From positions 18,252,660 to 18,316,659 of the forward strand of contig NC_133235.1 in assembly GCF_040436345.1 (NCBI RefSeq): 64,000 nt of DNA, in the 5' to 3' direction. Within the stretch, counting starts at the first letter, position 1. Every line of letters starts with the position of its first letter. The position numbers and the translations under genes were made by a program. Positions 12,898 to 38,347 of the stretch are shown here, piece by piece. Origin of the DNA: Pagrus major. Taxonomy: Eukaryota; Chordata; Actinopteri; Spariformes; Sparidae. The notes beneath the pieces are model-generated. The model saw only the letters and a program-made list of their open reading frames with translations. It was not told the origin of the DNA and made no database searches.

Positions 12898-15845
12898 AAA
12901 GATATGTTGGGTTTTAGTGTGTTTCTTTATGCATCTCTCATTGATTTCTATACAGCTGACACCACAGTCTGGCACCAAAGCAAGATTCAGTGACCTAACG
13001 ACTATTCCTTCTTTTTGAGGTTCCTTGCCAGAAGCCAGGAAGGAGAATCACACCTACGCCAACACACGCACCGAGACAAGACCAACAGAGGTAGACAGAC
13101 AGTGGGCACTGGAAACACAGGGAAACACTAGGAATTTCAGGGATACAGCCATAGGCGTAATAGTTGGTTGTATAGTTAAAGCAGAAAGGATGCAGCTCTG
13201 CAGCAGTTAGCAGTCTTATGAGATCAGCACATGGCTCAGCTCCAGCAAAACAGTCTCTCTGATTATGTGATCTCTTCTTAACTTAACTACTCATAACAAT
13301 CCCACGCTGACAAATTCCCTCAATCAAATAAGACAAACACTATAATATAAAGTAACAGCGATGACACCACTTCTGTGTATGTTACAATTGTGCTGTGCTG
13401 TGTGTGTGTTGCAATAAGGATATCCCAGTAAATGATCATTTAAGAATTGATTTCAGTGCACCCAAAGGACCCAAGCCACCATAGCTTATAGACATGCCAA
13501 TATTAATTAAGCAAGCTTCAATATTTGTGTCTTATGAACATTACAACTAAAAATATTCTGCACATAAACAGCTGTTTTGACATCTTAAAATCAATACTTT
13601 CTTTTAAAAAATACCTTGAGTCTTTCTTTGATCGTCAAAATATTGAAGTTGCACAAATAGTAACTGTTTTACTACAAAATAAAAGCTTTTAAGCACCTCT
13701 CACCATATGAGAGACAATATGACATAAAGTCCATTTAATTTCTCCCCATCCTCTGAAGCACAATATTATATGTCTGATCTTAAATGTGCGCAGAAAGATT
13801 ACAGCCTCGTGTGATTTACCTGTATGGCACCTGTGATTTGAATGAATAAACTTTTCCTGTTTGTCAACAGTGGCATGTGTCTGACATGACTAAGCAACCT
13901 CTTATGCAAAGCAAGCGTGTTGAATGCCGGATTAACAGGCATCAACATCAAGCAAAGACTGTAATAGGATAAAGCCTGAGTGGAAAGAGCACAAATAGAC
14001 TTGACTTGACGGCTACTGTCCACTCAGAGAGCACTTTGTTTACTTCTGCCACTGGAGAAGCACCTCCAGTAACCTCCTGGTAAGTGTCTTTGTTTTGATG
14101 TCGCTTTGAGCATTTCTATGGTCATTTTTGATTTGTCGTAACCTCAGATTTTGATTTAACCTTCATCCTAATTTTATATTTTACTAGTATCATTATCTAT
14201 ATATATTCTGGGATAGGATGTTATGATAGTGAATATTCTTTTAACAAATTCACATTTTGAAAAGTCATTATTGGAGCTGTTTATTATGTTTGCTTGCTAC
14301 TTTAACACATTTTTTTGTTACTGCGACATCAGTTTTAATCAATTTGTACCTCTTTATATTTATCTATAAATCATAATTATACATGTATAATAATTATAGA
14401 TTATATAGCTCTAATCTTAGTGTCAGTTTGAAACAACAGTTAGATATGTAATGAGTAGGATATAATACAGCTGATGGTACCTGTGACTTAAACCCATAAT
14501 GAAATAAGTCAAGAGAGTACATCCTCATTTACTGTAAATCCCTGATGGATGCGAACTTGTGTAACTCCTCTGAGCGGGGCCTCCAGTGAGGTGAGCGGGT
14601 GACTTTATCTTGTTCCCAAATTAGCATGTAAACACATGTTATGATATCAGAAGCGTGTCAAGGTTTCTTGTATGCTTCTGTGACTTGACAGTGCCTGACC
14701 TCCTGCACACAGCAGATGGTTCAGACATAAACAAGTTCTCAAGCTGAGGTGAGCCCCATGTAGTATCGTATTAGGTGTCTCACACCCCCTACTGCTGACC
14801 TCTTAAAAGCCAGGCTGTTATCATTCAGTCTAATGAGAAACAGACTACACAAATGCTCACAGAAGTAAGGAAAAGAGAAATATCCTGCAGTATTTGTGGA
14901 GTTCTAATTTTGCAGTCAAAGCAATACAAACTATAATATGAAGTACAACATATAGTACTCAGATTTAGCCGCACATGGAAGAAACTGTCAATTTGACTTC
15001 CTTCCAAAGCTCGGTCCTCGATGGAAGCTAATGACTTAAACCATTATACCTTTATTTACCCATATTCAGCAGGTTTCAGAGGCAAAATATCTTGAATTTA
15101 TATAAGATTTCCATCTAAAAGTGTGTTAAAATATACAATTATACTTATCAGAGATTGCTTTCCATTTAATGTAGCAAATAGTTTCATGCACTCTATGATC
15201 TTTTCACATTTAAGTAACCTCTTGTTCACAGGCAGCATCTATAATAACCAAGCATGTTATGATGAAAATCCTCGACAAAGAAGCCAATAAGATCACATCA
15301 CTGCCAAGTTCTTAAGAAATAAAGTCCAGTTTTGATAATTTAATAATTTTAAACTCATCTATAAATGCTTACATAATCAGGCTCCTCAGGTGCTCAGAGA
15401 CCTTGTGGTTCCACTGTACTCAGGGTCAGTAACACAAGGAGCATCCAACAGGAATTGTCAGGTGCAGTTATGTAAATCCTCGTTTGGAAAAACAGCTTTT
15501 TCTCTTCGGGGGAATCAACATGTGGAATTCTGTACCTGCAGAACTCAAACTCATCCTGACTGAGATCATTAAAACTGAAACTGAAACAGTTATTGAAGAG
15601 CGATCAGTCGTATTGCCATAAATGATCTGTTTTTTTTTTATTTTTGTGTACATATATTTAGTTGAGTTTGTCCTTGTATTGTCTCTTGTGTATTTGGTGT
15701 TGAGTTTGATGTATTTTAAAGGCCCATCTAGGGACTGGCAGTGCAATTTATCTCAGGCTATAAATGCTGTGCTGCATCAGTTTATGCTACATACTCACAC
15801 AAGCTAAATAATCTGTGAGTAAATGCTTCAGCTGTCTACATTTTC

Positions 15846-15990
15846 CAATGGTGGAAAGTAGCTAAATACATTTACACATGTATGGTATGGTATGGTATAA
15901 TGATATCAGAATTTTAATTACTAATAATACTAATATTAATAATACTTACAAATGTTTTGCATTAAACTATAGGTGACAACTTTAAATGTA
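15846..15990 (+). repeat. Teleost repeat fragment ('aatggtggaaagtagctaaa' type)
   Basis: The phrase 'caatggtggaaagtagc' followed by 'taaatacatttacacatgta' matches the start of a repeat that is very common in percomorph genomes (recognition from memory). A small tatgg tandem repeat and an AT-rich run follow. The right boundary is uncertain. Confidence 0.45.
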
Positions 15991-16778
15991 TTTACCTTTA
16001 TAAACAGAAATAGTGATGTAAGCTATGTGCCTGTATACGACACTATAACTCCAGTGTAGATAACAAATAATACTTCTTCTGCCACTGACATATTCACCTC
16101 AGACTCCACTGACACCACAGGAACTTGTTTTAATCCTCTGATCTCTGAGCAGTGTCCTGGCTTTTTTTTTTCTTTTACTCACTGTGGACTCATTTTTCAC
16201 AGCAGCATATAACATAAGTCCTGCACCTGTATGGAAACAGCACAATCATGGCTAAAAGCAGGGAGAACTCAAAACTGTTTTTGTGCAGCGTTACACAGCT
16301 CACAAATCTTATATTATCTTCAGTATTATTGCACATACACTATTAAATGTCTTATTGAAACAGCTCTTTGTAGTTTAACTAACTAAAACTAACTTTCCTG
16401 GTCCAGTTGCTGGTATGTGGGACAAACAGTACAACATACAAGATAGTTTTACAGAGCCAGACAGATGTGTAGCACCACCTTGTGGCAGACCTACTTATGT
16501 CTGTGTACAGTATTGTTGATGTTTAATCATGCTCAAGCTCAAATCCTATTAGCTCTCTGGATCAGACTAGAAAGCACCTGTTCTGTTGTTTTAGTCTCCC
16601 TATTTAAAAACATTCAGTGTATGCGTGGACTTTGTATTGTATCGGTGCTTCAGTGTGATCATAAGGCAAATGTGTTCATCCGACAGTGTGCGAATGGGAT
16701 TCTGTACCCATCATAACCACACTTGTCACGTCCTTTCAGACTGAGTTTGGCCTTCCAAGACACACTCTGAGCCTCAGA

Positions 16779-19700
16779 ATGAAGCTCCTGCTCAGTTTGG
16801 CCATCCTGGTGGTGACCCTGGGGGTCCTTCATTCTGCCACTGAGGACCAGACCACAGAAATCCCAGAGGACACCCTGAAACGTGAGTCAGCATGTTGTTT
16901 TGTACCAGAGTTAGTTAAAATTTGGTCAGCCAATGTCTCTACAGTGCAATCAGTATCAACAACTGGCAAACATCTGTGTCTTCTGATATATACATTAAAT
17001 AAAGTGTCATACAATCACTAATTTTATCAACTTTATATAGCTGTTGATTGTTTCATTTAATTAGTTGTAGATATTCTTAATTTAGTTAATTTCTGTTCAG
17101 TGCCACACAAATCACAGTGCAGTGTTTCTGAGTCGATATCGTTGGCTACATTTCCTGTTTCGACTGTGAAAACTGTGTTAATCTAAGTGTTTATAAAATA
17201 TCTCACCCAGCCAGGTTTGTTCTCTCCTTCTCTCTCTCTCTCTCTCTCTCTCTCAGAGTTGTCTGAGAATGGTGAGAAACTGGTGGATGAGGAGGTGAGG
17301 AGAGCTCTGTACGGGGTGAAGCAGATGAAGGAGGTGATGTGGAGGAACGAGCAGAAGCATGAACACCTCATGAAGTCCCTCCAACGCAGCAGTGACAAGA
17401 AGAAGGTGAGACAAGACAATCATGAACAGTTCCTGAGGAGGAAAGAGAACAGAGCAGCCAAATGATAAATGTGTCCCTTTCTGCCACCAGGGGGCAGCCC
17501 AACTGGCAAAGGAGGTGACTGAGAAGCTGGAGGAGGCAGAGGAGCAGTGTAAAGACTCCCTGCAGTCTGAGTGGGAGGAGTGCAGGCCCTGTCTGGAGGA
17601 TGCATGTAAGACCTTCTACACCTCCACCTGCCGCAGGGGATTTGCCACTTTCCACGCCAAGGTATTAAAAGCTGCAGCTCCAATCTGTGCCTTTCTTACT
17701 CTGACCTCCAAACTCTTAAAGCAGCACTGACAAAAATAACAAATTGTACCAATGCCAGCCGAAACCTTCGTTTGGACTTAGTTTCATGTTCTCCTGTTTA
17801 TCCAGTCAAACACATATAACAACATGTCAGATCATCAAATGACCCGGGTTACTATGACTCTGTGATTAGTTCGGTAACATTTTACAGGTCCAGAAATCGT
17901 GGTAGTTACAAAACAACATATTTGAAATTCCTTTGAACTCCACCAGATGTTAGCTATAAACTAGTTGGAAATTAGACTGCAACAACTCACTTCAGTTCAG
18001 TGGCGTATTAAGTTAAACAGAAACCAGCTGCAAATTTCCTGGAAATACATTAAAGGCGCTCAATGTAGTTTTGGAGAAGAAATTCAAACTCAGAATTTTA
18101 ATATTTACAATAGCAATGAGGTAATTATGCAAACTCGGAAATATTCATTAATAAACAAGCTGTTCTCAGAGGAAAACAAGGTCCCCAGAACACTGTTTGA
18201 AGCTAGAAAGGTGGCAGGGTCTGCCACATAACAACAACCCTTAATGTGAAGCAATGTTTCATTAATATTTTGAATAATCTTGCGAGCCTCAGGTTAGTAA
18301 CCACAGCCTTAAATCATAGTAAAATAAACTTTCCTCCATCACGTTTCATGCTGTAGGTGGAGAACTTATTCCGCAGAGTGTCCAGGCGCTTTGGCCCCCG
18401 AGAGCCTTCCATCGAGGCAGGGGACATCCTGGTGAACCAGGGCCCCGACAGCCCCGACACTGAGGTTGCGCGCATCGAGGATTCCTTCAATCGCCTCATC
18501 AGCAAGGTGGGCGCGCTGGTGGAGCGCAGCGTCACCCTGGTCTCCAGGATAAGCACCAGGCTCGACAAAGCCCTCCAGAAAGCCTTCTTGAACGACACTG
18601 ACATCCTGACCGAGGAGGGCACCACTGATCCCTACAACCCCAGCCGAGACTCTGGCTTCCTGCAGGGTGTGGGGTTGGAGGAGGTGCTGGACTCCTTCTT
18701 TGACTTTGGAAAAAGCGTGTTGGATGAGTTTGGAGCGGTGGTGACCCAGGTGTTTGATGACATCCATGAGGCAGTGGAGGAAGAGAAGAAGAAAGGTAGC
18801 AATACAATAACACTAAACATCTTAAAGCAATGCTAAAAAATAAAAAAAAACACTGATCTAACTGTGAAACATTTTTCTGTTTGGTGTAGCGAGGGCAACT
18901 TTCCCCCGTTTCCTGCAGAACAGGAAGTTGTGCCGAGACCTTCGCAAACAGACCTCAGAGTGCTGGCAGCTCCAGAGCCAGTGTGAGGCCTGCCAGGGAA
19001 CCTTGCTCACAGGTGAAGCACCAGCACCCTCACAGCTTGTGTTTACTTCATCATTACACACATCTGACCGCTCCTCCTCCTGTCTCCAGAGTGCCCCAGT
19101 GTCCGAGATCTGCACGTGGAGCTGGATGAGGTATCCCAGCTGCTGGATGTGTCCAAAGAGCAGTACGATGAGATCTTGTCTATTGTCCAGCGCCACACTG
19201 ATGAGACCGTCAACTGGCTGAGCAACATGGCGGCTGAATTCAGCTGGGTGGGTCAGGCTGTGAGCAACAGCAGCGTCCCTGAGAACATCTTCCGTATCAC
19301 GAAGGTGAGACAGAGTGAAGGAATCTAATGAAAAGAGGAAGTAATCCCGATTTACAACACTCACATATCCATATGAACATCGAAGAAGGGTTGTTTAGTG
19401 CTGTAATCATTCCTCCTGTGCATACTGAACATGAGATCAGTTCGTATAAAGCGTTATATCTAAATTGCATTGTGGGTAATGTAGCCACCAGGTTTTCAGT
19501 CACTTAGCCAGTGAGTGACATCACTGGAAGCAATTTATCAGATTACATTCAGTTTATTCAGGAGCCACGACAACCTTTACACTACTTTTTTTCACAGAAC
19601 TGAACTAATATACATATCAAACACCAACTGGAGAGAAATGTATCTTTGGGATTTTTTAGATATACTTTAATTACATTTTCCACCCTAATAATGAAAATGT

Positions 19701-20106
19701 ATTAACAGTTGGTGTAAAACATAATGGCTTCTCTCACTCTCCAGGTGGCGCCACAGAGCCATGATGAACAAAATTTCTCTGTGACTGAGACCAAGGTGGA
19801 GGTAAACATCTTGAACTCTCCCCCACTCATCCTCTCTGTTCCTGGGGAGCTGGAGCTGCAGGACCCAGCCTTCATCCAGTATGTGACCCAGGAGGCTCTG
19901 AACAAGTTCAAGGAGATAGTTAGGTGAGAGACACCAGTGGTATCATAGAGCTGCATTTGACCAATTATCTGTCTCCAATCCCTTTTTTTGTCCTGCTACT
20001 TTCGATTTCTTTGATTGCAATGTTTTATTCTAATATATTACTGTTATACTTTTAAAAATACTCACATAAACACATTATCTTCCTTTACAGGTACGAGGAG
20101 GAGTAA
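16779..20106 (+). CDS. clul1: Clusterin-like protein 1, complete, 8 coding exons, 464 codons
   Basis: Exons: 16779-16881, 17257-17405, 17491-17661, 18357-18795, 18890-19012, 19090-19304, 19745-19923, 20091-20106; every junction is GT-AG and the phases close on TAA. The product opens with a signal peptide (MKLLLSLAILVV; cleavage near residue 19), so it is secreted. Two five-cysteine clusters (C104, C115, C118, C123, C131 and C302, C312, C319, C322, C330) are the disulfide pattern of the clusterin family, flanked by amphipathic coiled-coil helices. Candidate N-glycosylation sites include NDT, NSS and NFS. Length fits human CLUL1 (about 466). I prefer clul1 over clu because of the colec12/yes1/adcyap1 neighbours. 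CLUL1 is mainly retinal, cone-associated in mammals. An obvious clusterin-type alpha/beta cleavage site is not seen. The start was chosen for the signal peptide; a CAG acceptor at 16737-16739 implies an upstream non-coding exon. Confidence 0.93.
17229..17254 (+). repeat. (TC)13 microsatellite forming the clul1 exon 2 polypyrimidine tract
   Basis: The TC run ends two bases before the exon begins, so the repeat itself supplies the polypyrimidine tract of the exon 2 acceptor (tctcag, exon at 17257). Change in its length would alter splice-site strength. Confidence 0.9.
18050..18243 (+). mobile_element. Truncated TTAA-flanked MITE copy in clul1 intron 3
   Basis: Begins TTAAAGGCGCTCAATGTAG and shares 'aataaacaagctgttctcag' and 'gtggcagggtctgcca' with the complete copy at 61744-62012. 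The expected right terminal repeat is missing. It is non-coding and lies well away from the splice sites. Confidence 0.75.
19455..19600 (+). repeat. Interspersed repeat fragment in clul1 intron 6
   Basis: Contains TTGCATTGTGGGTAATGTAG at 19465-19484, a phrase also found at 37124-37143 and 51691-51710, followed by shared 'gccaccaggttttcagtcac' and 'gagtgacatcactgg' segments. One of at least four family members in the window. Boundaries are approximate. Confidence 0.7.
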
Positions 20107-20320
20107 AACTACAGTCTCCTTTTCTGAGCCTCAATCAGCCCTTTCTTTATGAACAGAACTAGATTGTGTTCCTGTGTAGTCGTCAAATCTTGTTGAACAT
20201 GTAAATATACTAAAGTTGAACCATGTCAATCATTGCTATTTATTAAATATATAAAGAAAATGTACCTCATACCTCACCTGTTGTCAACTGGTGTAAATAA
20301 ATAAAAAACAAATAAAACAC
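20107..20320 (+). terminator. clul1 3' UTR with poly(A) signals
   Basis: A short 3' UTR follows the TAA stop. Overlapping AATAAA hexamers occur at 20296-20301 and 20300-20305, with another at 20311-20316, giving a UTR of roughly 200 bases. Transcription converges with yes1, whose probable end lies about 340 bases further right. Confidence 0.7.
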
Positions 20321-20644
20321 AAAGTGTGACTTCATTCACTGCAAAAACTCAAAATCTTTTTGTCTCATTTCGAGTTGTGATATCTCATTACACTTAATAT
20401 AAGACACAATCACCTTGAAAGCAGCATATAAGTTTGATATAGGACACTATATGGACAATTTCCATTTGTTCGGGATCCTGCAGTCTTGGACTACCTTTAG
20501 AAACTTTAAAAAGATTCTCAGACTCGTCTTATTAGAGGAACCTTGAATGATGTGTAGATGTTTCACTAGTCGTCCACGTTCGATTGTAACTTTGACGCTT
20601 TGAATCTGAACGAGCATCAGCGTTGTTTGTCAAGGACCAGAGTG

Positions 20645-22911
20645 AAAGCAAACATTTGAGTAAAACTTTTATTTTTTCTGTACAAAACCATATTAGTTAT
20701 CATTCTCAGTAATTTCATTATCATCTCCCCACTAGCTCAAGAACAATCACGTTAGGTTCTCGTGAGGGACAAACACATAGAGATAGAAAAACAATGTTCA
20801 CATCTTTGTCCAATCCTAAAGCTTACTTATTGAATAACAAGATGCTTTTACATCTTTCCAACGTTCCCATCACATACCGCAGGACAGACAGTTGGAAGTA
20901 CCACTAAGAACTTGTTATTGGACTAAAAGCAGTAAAACCCCGGGGCCTCATTTATAAAAATGTGGTGCGCTAATGTCCCATTCATAAGCGCTGCTGAGCA
21001 TAAGAGACCTTACTGAAGCCAGGTTCCAAGAATCCCATTTGTAACTCAGGCACGTGATCTATAAATCTAGATCAAACTTACAAGGTCCACTTGATAAGAG
21101 AGTTGATTTTTGAGTTTCATTCCCAACTTGTCAAATACTCACGCTTTAGATTAGAGGATTAGAGGTCCGGAAGGTCATCATCCCAAAGCGTACTAAAAAA
21201 AAATCAACTTTCTCACAAAGATGACCTTTAAAATGACAGTACCGGCTTTGAAATCTCTCCTTATATAACGTCAGCACAAGTGAGGGTTTCAGTCCAGAAT
21301 AGCCACGGACCAAAACACAAAATCAAAGTTTTTGGAAGACGAGATCACGCGATGGTAGAAGAGATAGAAGCCTGTCAACACATACTATTTAGTGGGTTGA
21401 CAAACATGCAGCTTGGGAGTGTGTCGCCGCTGCACACTGTTCATATGGCTCATGCAAAGTTCACTGCAGACTGCTAAGATCAAAATTGATCACAAGTCTG
21501 TTTTTATAAACGAGGCCCCTGATGTGACCATAGTGTGTGCAAGGTGTTTGTTTTGTCCAGGAGTCATCCATCATCTCTACAACTGGGAAATAAGAAAACA
21601 ATAAGGGGAGCTTGACGCAGGCAAACACCATTTGAGACTTTTCATTCTATAAAACATCACCGGTTGACTTTGCATAGCTGCATTCACAAATCAAGAGATT
21701 CTTTTTGTGTTGTCGGCTTTGGATGAAACTTTCCCTCCAGCAGACACAGAACTGAGGACATTGAAGGCGCTTTTAGTCATTGGGATTTTACTGAGAAGAA
21801 AAGAAATACTACAGCGGCATGAATGACTTACATGATGATGTGAATTTAGTAGATTGAACAGTTTCCTGGTCCTTTTCTGCTGCAAAATCAAACTGTGTAG
21901 AGTCTTTTACAGCAATCAAGAGTTGTGCACCGAACAAAAGACAAGATGCTAATTTCTGACAAACTCAATCGTACTTAAATTTCACAGCTGAGAGTCCATT
22001 TCAAGACATTTATAAAATGTTAAACATGAAAAGTGTTTTTGTATATTATCAAAATACCTCTTTAAGATTTCAAGTCCCCGTTTAAATAAAGAAAGAAAGC
22101 ATAATAAATCCACGTGATTTGCCAGTCAGGTGACCGTGTTAAAAAGAATCATACAAATCGCTCCTCATGTTCGCATTCATCCACCTGATCACACCTGCTA
22201 AAAATACATCTCTTCGCACATACTGTATATGTACATCTGCTCTGATCTCTCGGTACATTCTCACATCCTTTTCATTTACTCCACCTCGCCTTTACTTCTC
22301 CGTCTAAGCTTTACAGTCACAGCACATACTTGACAATTCAACCACAGTTGTTGGTCACTTAAAAAAAAAAACATACGCATCAACCTACATATTCAAACCA
22401 AACTCATGTACATGTAAAAGATTTTGCCTCTAATATCAAATTGTGAAAAAAAAAAAAAAAAAAAAAAAATGGAGGATAGGGGGAAATTTATCATTTAAAA
22501 AAGTTTTTTTTTTTAAAAAAAGCATCTGCAAGTATTCTTAAATTTGAAATTAGGAAAAAAAATCCCTCTCTTTTTTGATCACAGTGTTGTGGCCCGTCCA
22601 TATGGATTATTCTGATTAGCAGGGTTCCCAGAGCTTAACGTACCAGCACCAATCTGCACAGTTGGACATTTCCCCAAACACTTGGTCCCCGGGTACACAA
22701 GGGACAAACCTCTACTTCAGAAAACATTTTCCTCTTGCACTTGCAGATATACCACTGTGGTTGTGGACTAGTTTATAACATTATAGCCTCTTTACTCTGC
22801 CGCCTCATCAAGGCTTCTCCCATTTTGTTGAAGTTCTTTGTCGTCCCGAGCTTTGATTTCCACTGATGTACCTCTGCGTGATGCCAGAGTTCTTGCCCTA
22901 CAACTCCCACA
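20645..22911 (-). other. Probable yes1 3' UTR
   Basis: Runs from the yes1 stop to a minus-strand AATAAA at 20673-20668 (TTTATT on plus). A length of about 2.2 kb suits the long 3' UTRs of YES1 genes. It is AT-rich, with a 24-base A run on the plus strand (22446-22469) and a MITE insertion at 20942-21519. Earlier poly(A) signals may also be used; the end is inferred, not proven. Confidence 0.55.
20942..21519. mobile_element. MITE with 17-base GGGGCCTC... terminal inverted repeats
   Basis: The left end ggggcctcatttataaa (20942-20958) and right end tttataaacgaggcccc (21503-21519) are inverted copies with one mismatch in 17. The 578-base interior has no transposase frame. Elements with these ends are familiar from teleost genomes (from memory). 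It sits in the yes1-clul1 gap, inside the probable yes1 3' UTR. Confidence 0.8.
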
Positions 22912-36814
<13,903 letters not shown>

Positions 36815-36822
36815 TGTCAAGC
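36815..36822 (-). other. yes1 5' UTR remnant and acceptor before the start codon
   Basis: On the minus strand a pyrimidine-rich tract ends in CTGCAG at 36823, leaving only eight untranslated bases before ATG at 36814. This fixes the start codon at MGC and shows that the rest of the 5' UTR lies in at least one separate upstream exon. Confidence 0.8.
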
Positions 36823-36950
36823 CTGCAGGGAGGAGAAGGAAAAGGAAGATTTAATTAAGGATGAGTTTGGCTGCATCTATGGAGGATTAGATATTTGTAG
36901 CGTCTATACACATCTTAGCTTTTTGCAGCATTACATCTGCTGCTAATTAC

Positions 36951-37300
36951 TTAAAGGGTAACTCCACCAATTTTAAACATTAAAGTGTGTTTACAGGTCT
37001 TGGGGAGTACTACTGCATATGTAGTGTAAAGTAGTGTAAAGCCTTTTGTGGCTTCAGAGGAAGCTGCATATAATTAATTTCCTGCAGTGATGTCACTGCA
37101 GTGATGGCACTCAGTGGCTCAAGTTGCATTGTGGGTAATGTAGGCACCAGGTTTTGAATAACCGCTGGTCTAGCATTGCACTCCTGACAAAATGGGACAA
37201 AACTGCATAAAACCAAACCGTAAAAGGAACTGAAGACATAACATTTATTCTCTGGAGGTGATTAGATGTACAGTCTCTCTAAATGGAAAAATTGGTTTCC
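36951..37300 (+). repeat. Longest copy of the repeat carrying TTGCATTGTGGGTAATG
   Basis: Starts near CTTAAAGGGTAACTCCACCA and includes 'gccttttgtggcttcagagg', 'gatgtcactgcagtgatgg' and the 20-base phrase at 37124-37143. The same block order recurs at 51605-51720 and, inverted, at 52569-52740; part recurs at 19455-19600. The right end is approximate. Confidence 0.65.
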
Positions 37301-38313
37301 CATTTTCATGCAATATTTAGTTATTAAATCAGCTAAGTGAGATTTAGGTACAAACCAAACATAAAATGCAAAAGATGCCTGTTGTATAGGTGTCTAAATC
37401 TAGGAACAGAATATTGAAACCTGGAATGTATAAACCTCCAACACCATGTCCACCAACATACACAGCTTTCTTTAGTCTTTAACAATGACTTCAGCACACT
37501 GAACAACAGGTAGACAATGATTAGAGCTGTGTCACTGAGTAGCCTGCAAAAATCCTGTAGGAACAGAAATTTTAGCAGTATCAGGTTTCTTTGTAAGACA
37601 GAAATTAAATTACTTGCCAACAGAAACTGATGATTTACTAATTTATTCTGCATGGAAAGGGCGGAGAAATGGAGGTAAAGTTTACATGAGATTTATGGAG
37701 ATCCGTGGGCAGTAAACTCTGCTAAGAGAGCTGGAGGTGCATGAACTGCACAAGAGTGACCACATTGTTTTACTGTTTGTTCTCCATTGGTCCAGTTTTG
37801 TTTGAATCATTATTTCTCCTGCTACGTGACCAACCAACACCAACTGGCCCAGACTGGAACAGACACTGTCCAACTTCACTATAATCGTCCCAGAACACAT
37901 AATGCAGGTCCCAGCCTTATAAGGTTGTCAACGACTCTTGAAATAAATAGGTGTCCAAAACTCAAAGAAGTGTTTTGGTGTGTAAATTAGCAACAGGACC
38001 TCAAAAGCTTGAGCTCATGCTTTGTCATGGGGCTGAAAAGTAATAATGATATTTAGCCTGGAGCTCTTTGGGGGGTCTTGGCATGACTCTGCCACCCATA
38101 AAACAAAGACTGCAAGCCAACGAATGACCTCATATGACTTCACAAGTCCCAACAAAAGGCTGTCAGGCCAGCCCAGCTCGAAACTAGATCCTATTACAGC
38201 CTATGGCCATTTCAACTCTCCCCTGTGATCCCACTATCACTGACACAGATTTGTGAGGGGCAACAAGCCCCTCGGTGTTAAGAGTCACTGCTGAGCTTAC
38301 TGATATACGAGAG

Positions 38314-38315
<2 letters not shown>

Positions 38316-38345
<30 letters not shown>
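38316..38345. repeat. (TG)15 microsatellite
   Basis: Uninterrupted TG repeat in the putative yes1 intron 1. Confidence 0.95.

Positions 38346-38347
<2 letters not shown>

Larger units (their letters stand above)
11743..16739. other. colec12-clul1 spacer
   Basis: AT-rich spacer without a supported exon. It holds a long imperfect hairpin at 12778-12897 and a teleost repeat fragment starting about 15846, listed separately. The short open frames show no splice pairing, no homology I recognise and no codon pattern that stands out. Confidence 0.6.

Noticed and set aside
18366-18767. 133-codon antisense open frame over clul1 exon 4
   Set aside because: It is the shadow of the real plus-strand exon, whose cysteine pattern, phase and length fit clusterin-like 1.
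20320-20640. Possible tyms or enosf1 remnant between clul1 and yes1
   Set aside because: I looked for thymidylate synthase and enolase-superfamily motifs on both strands from 20.1 to 22.9 kb and saw none; only UTR and MITE sequence is present.
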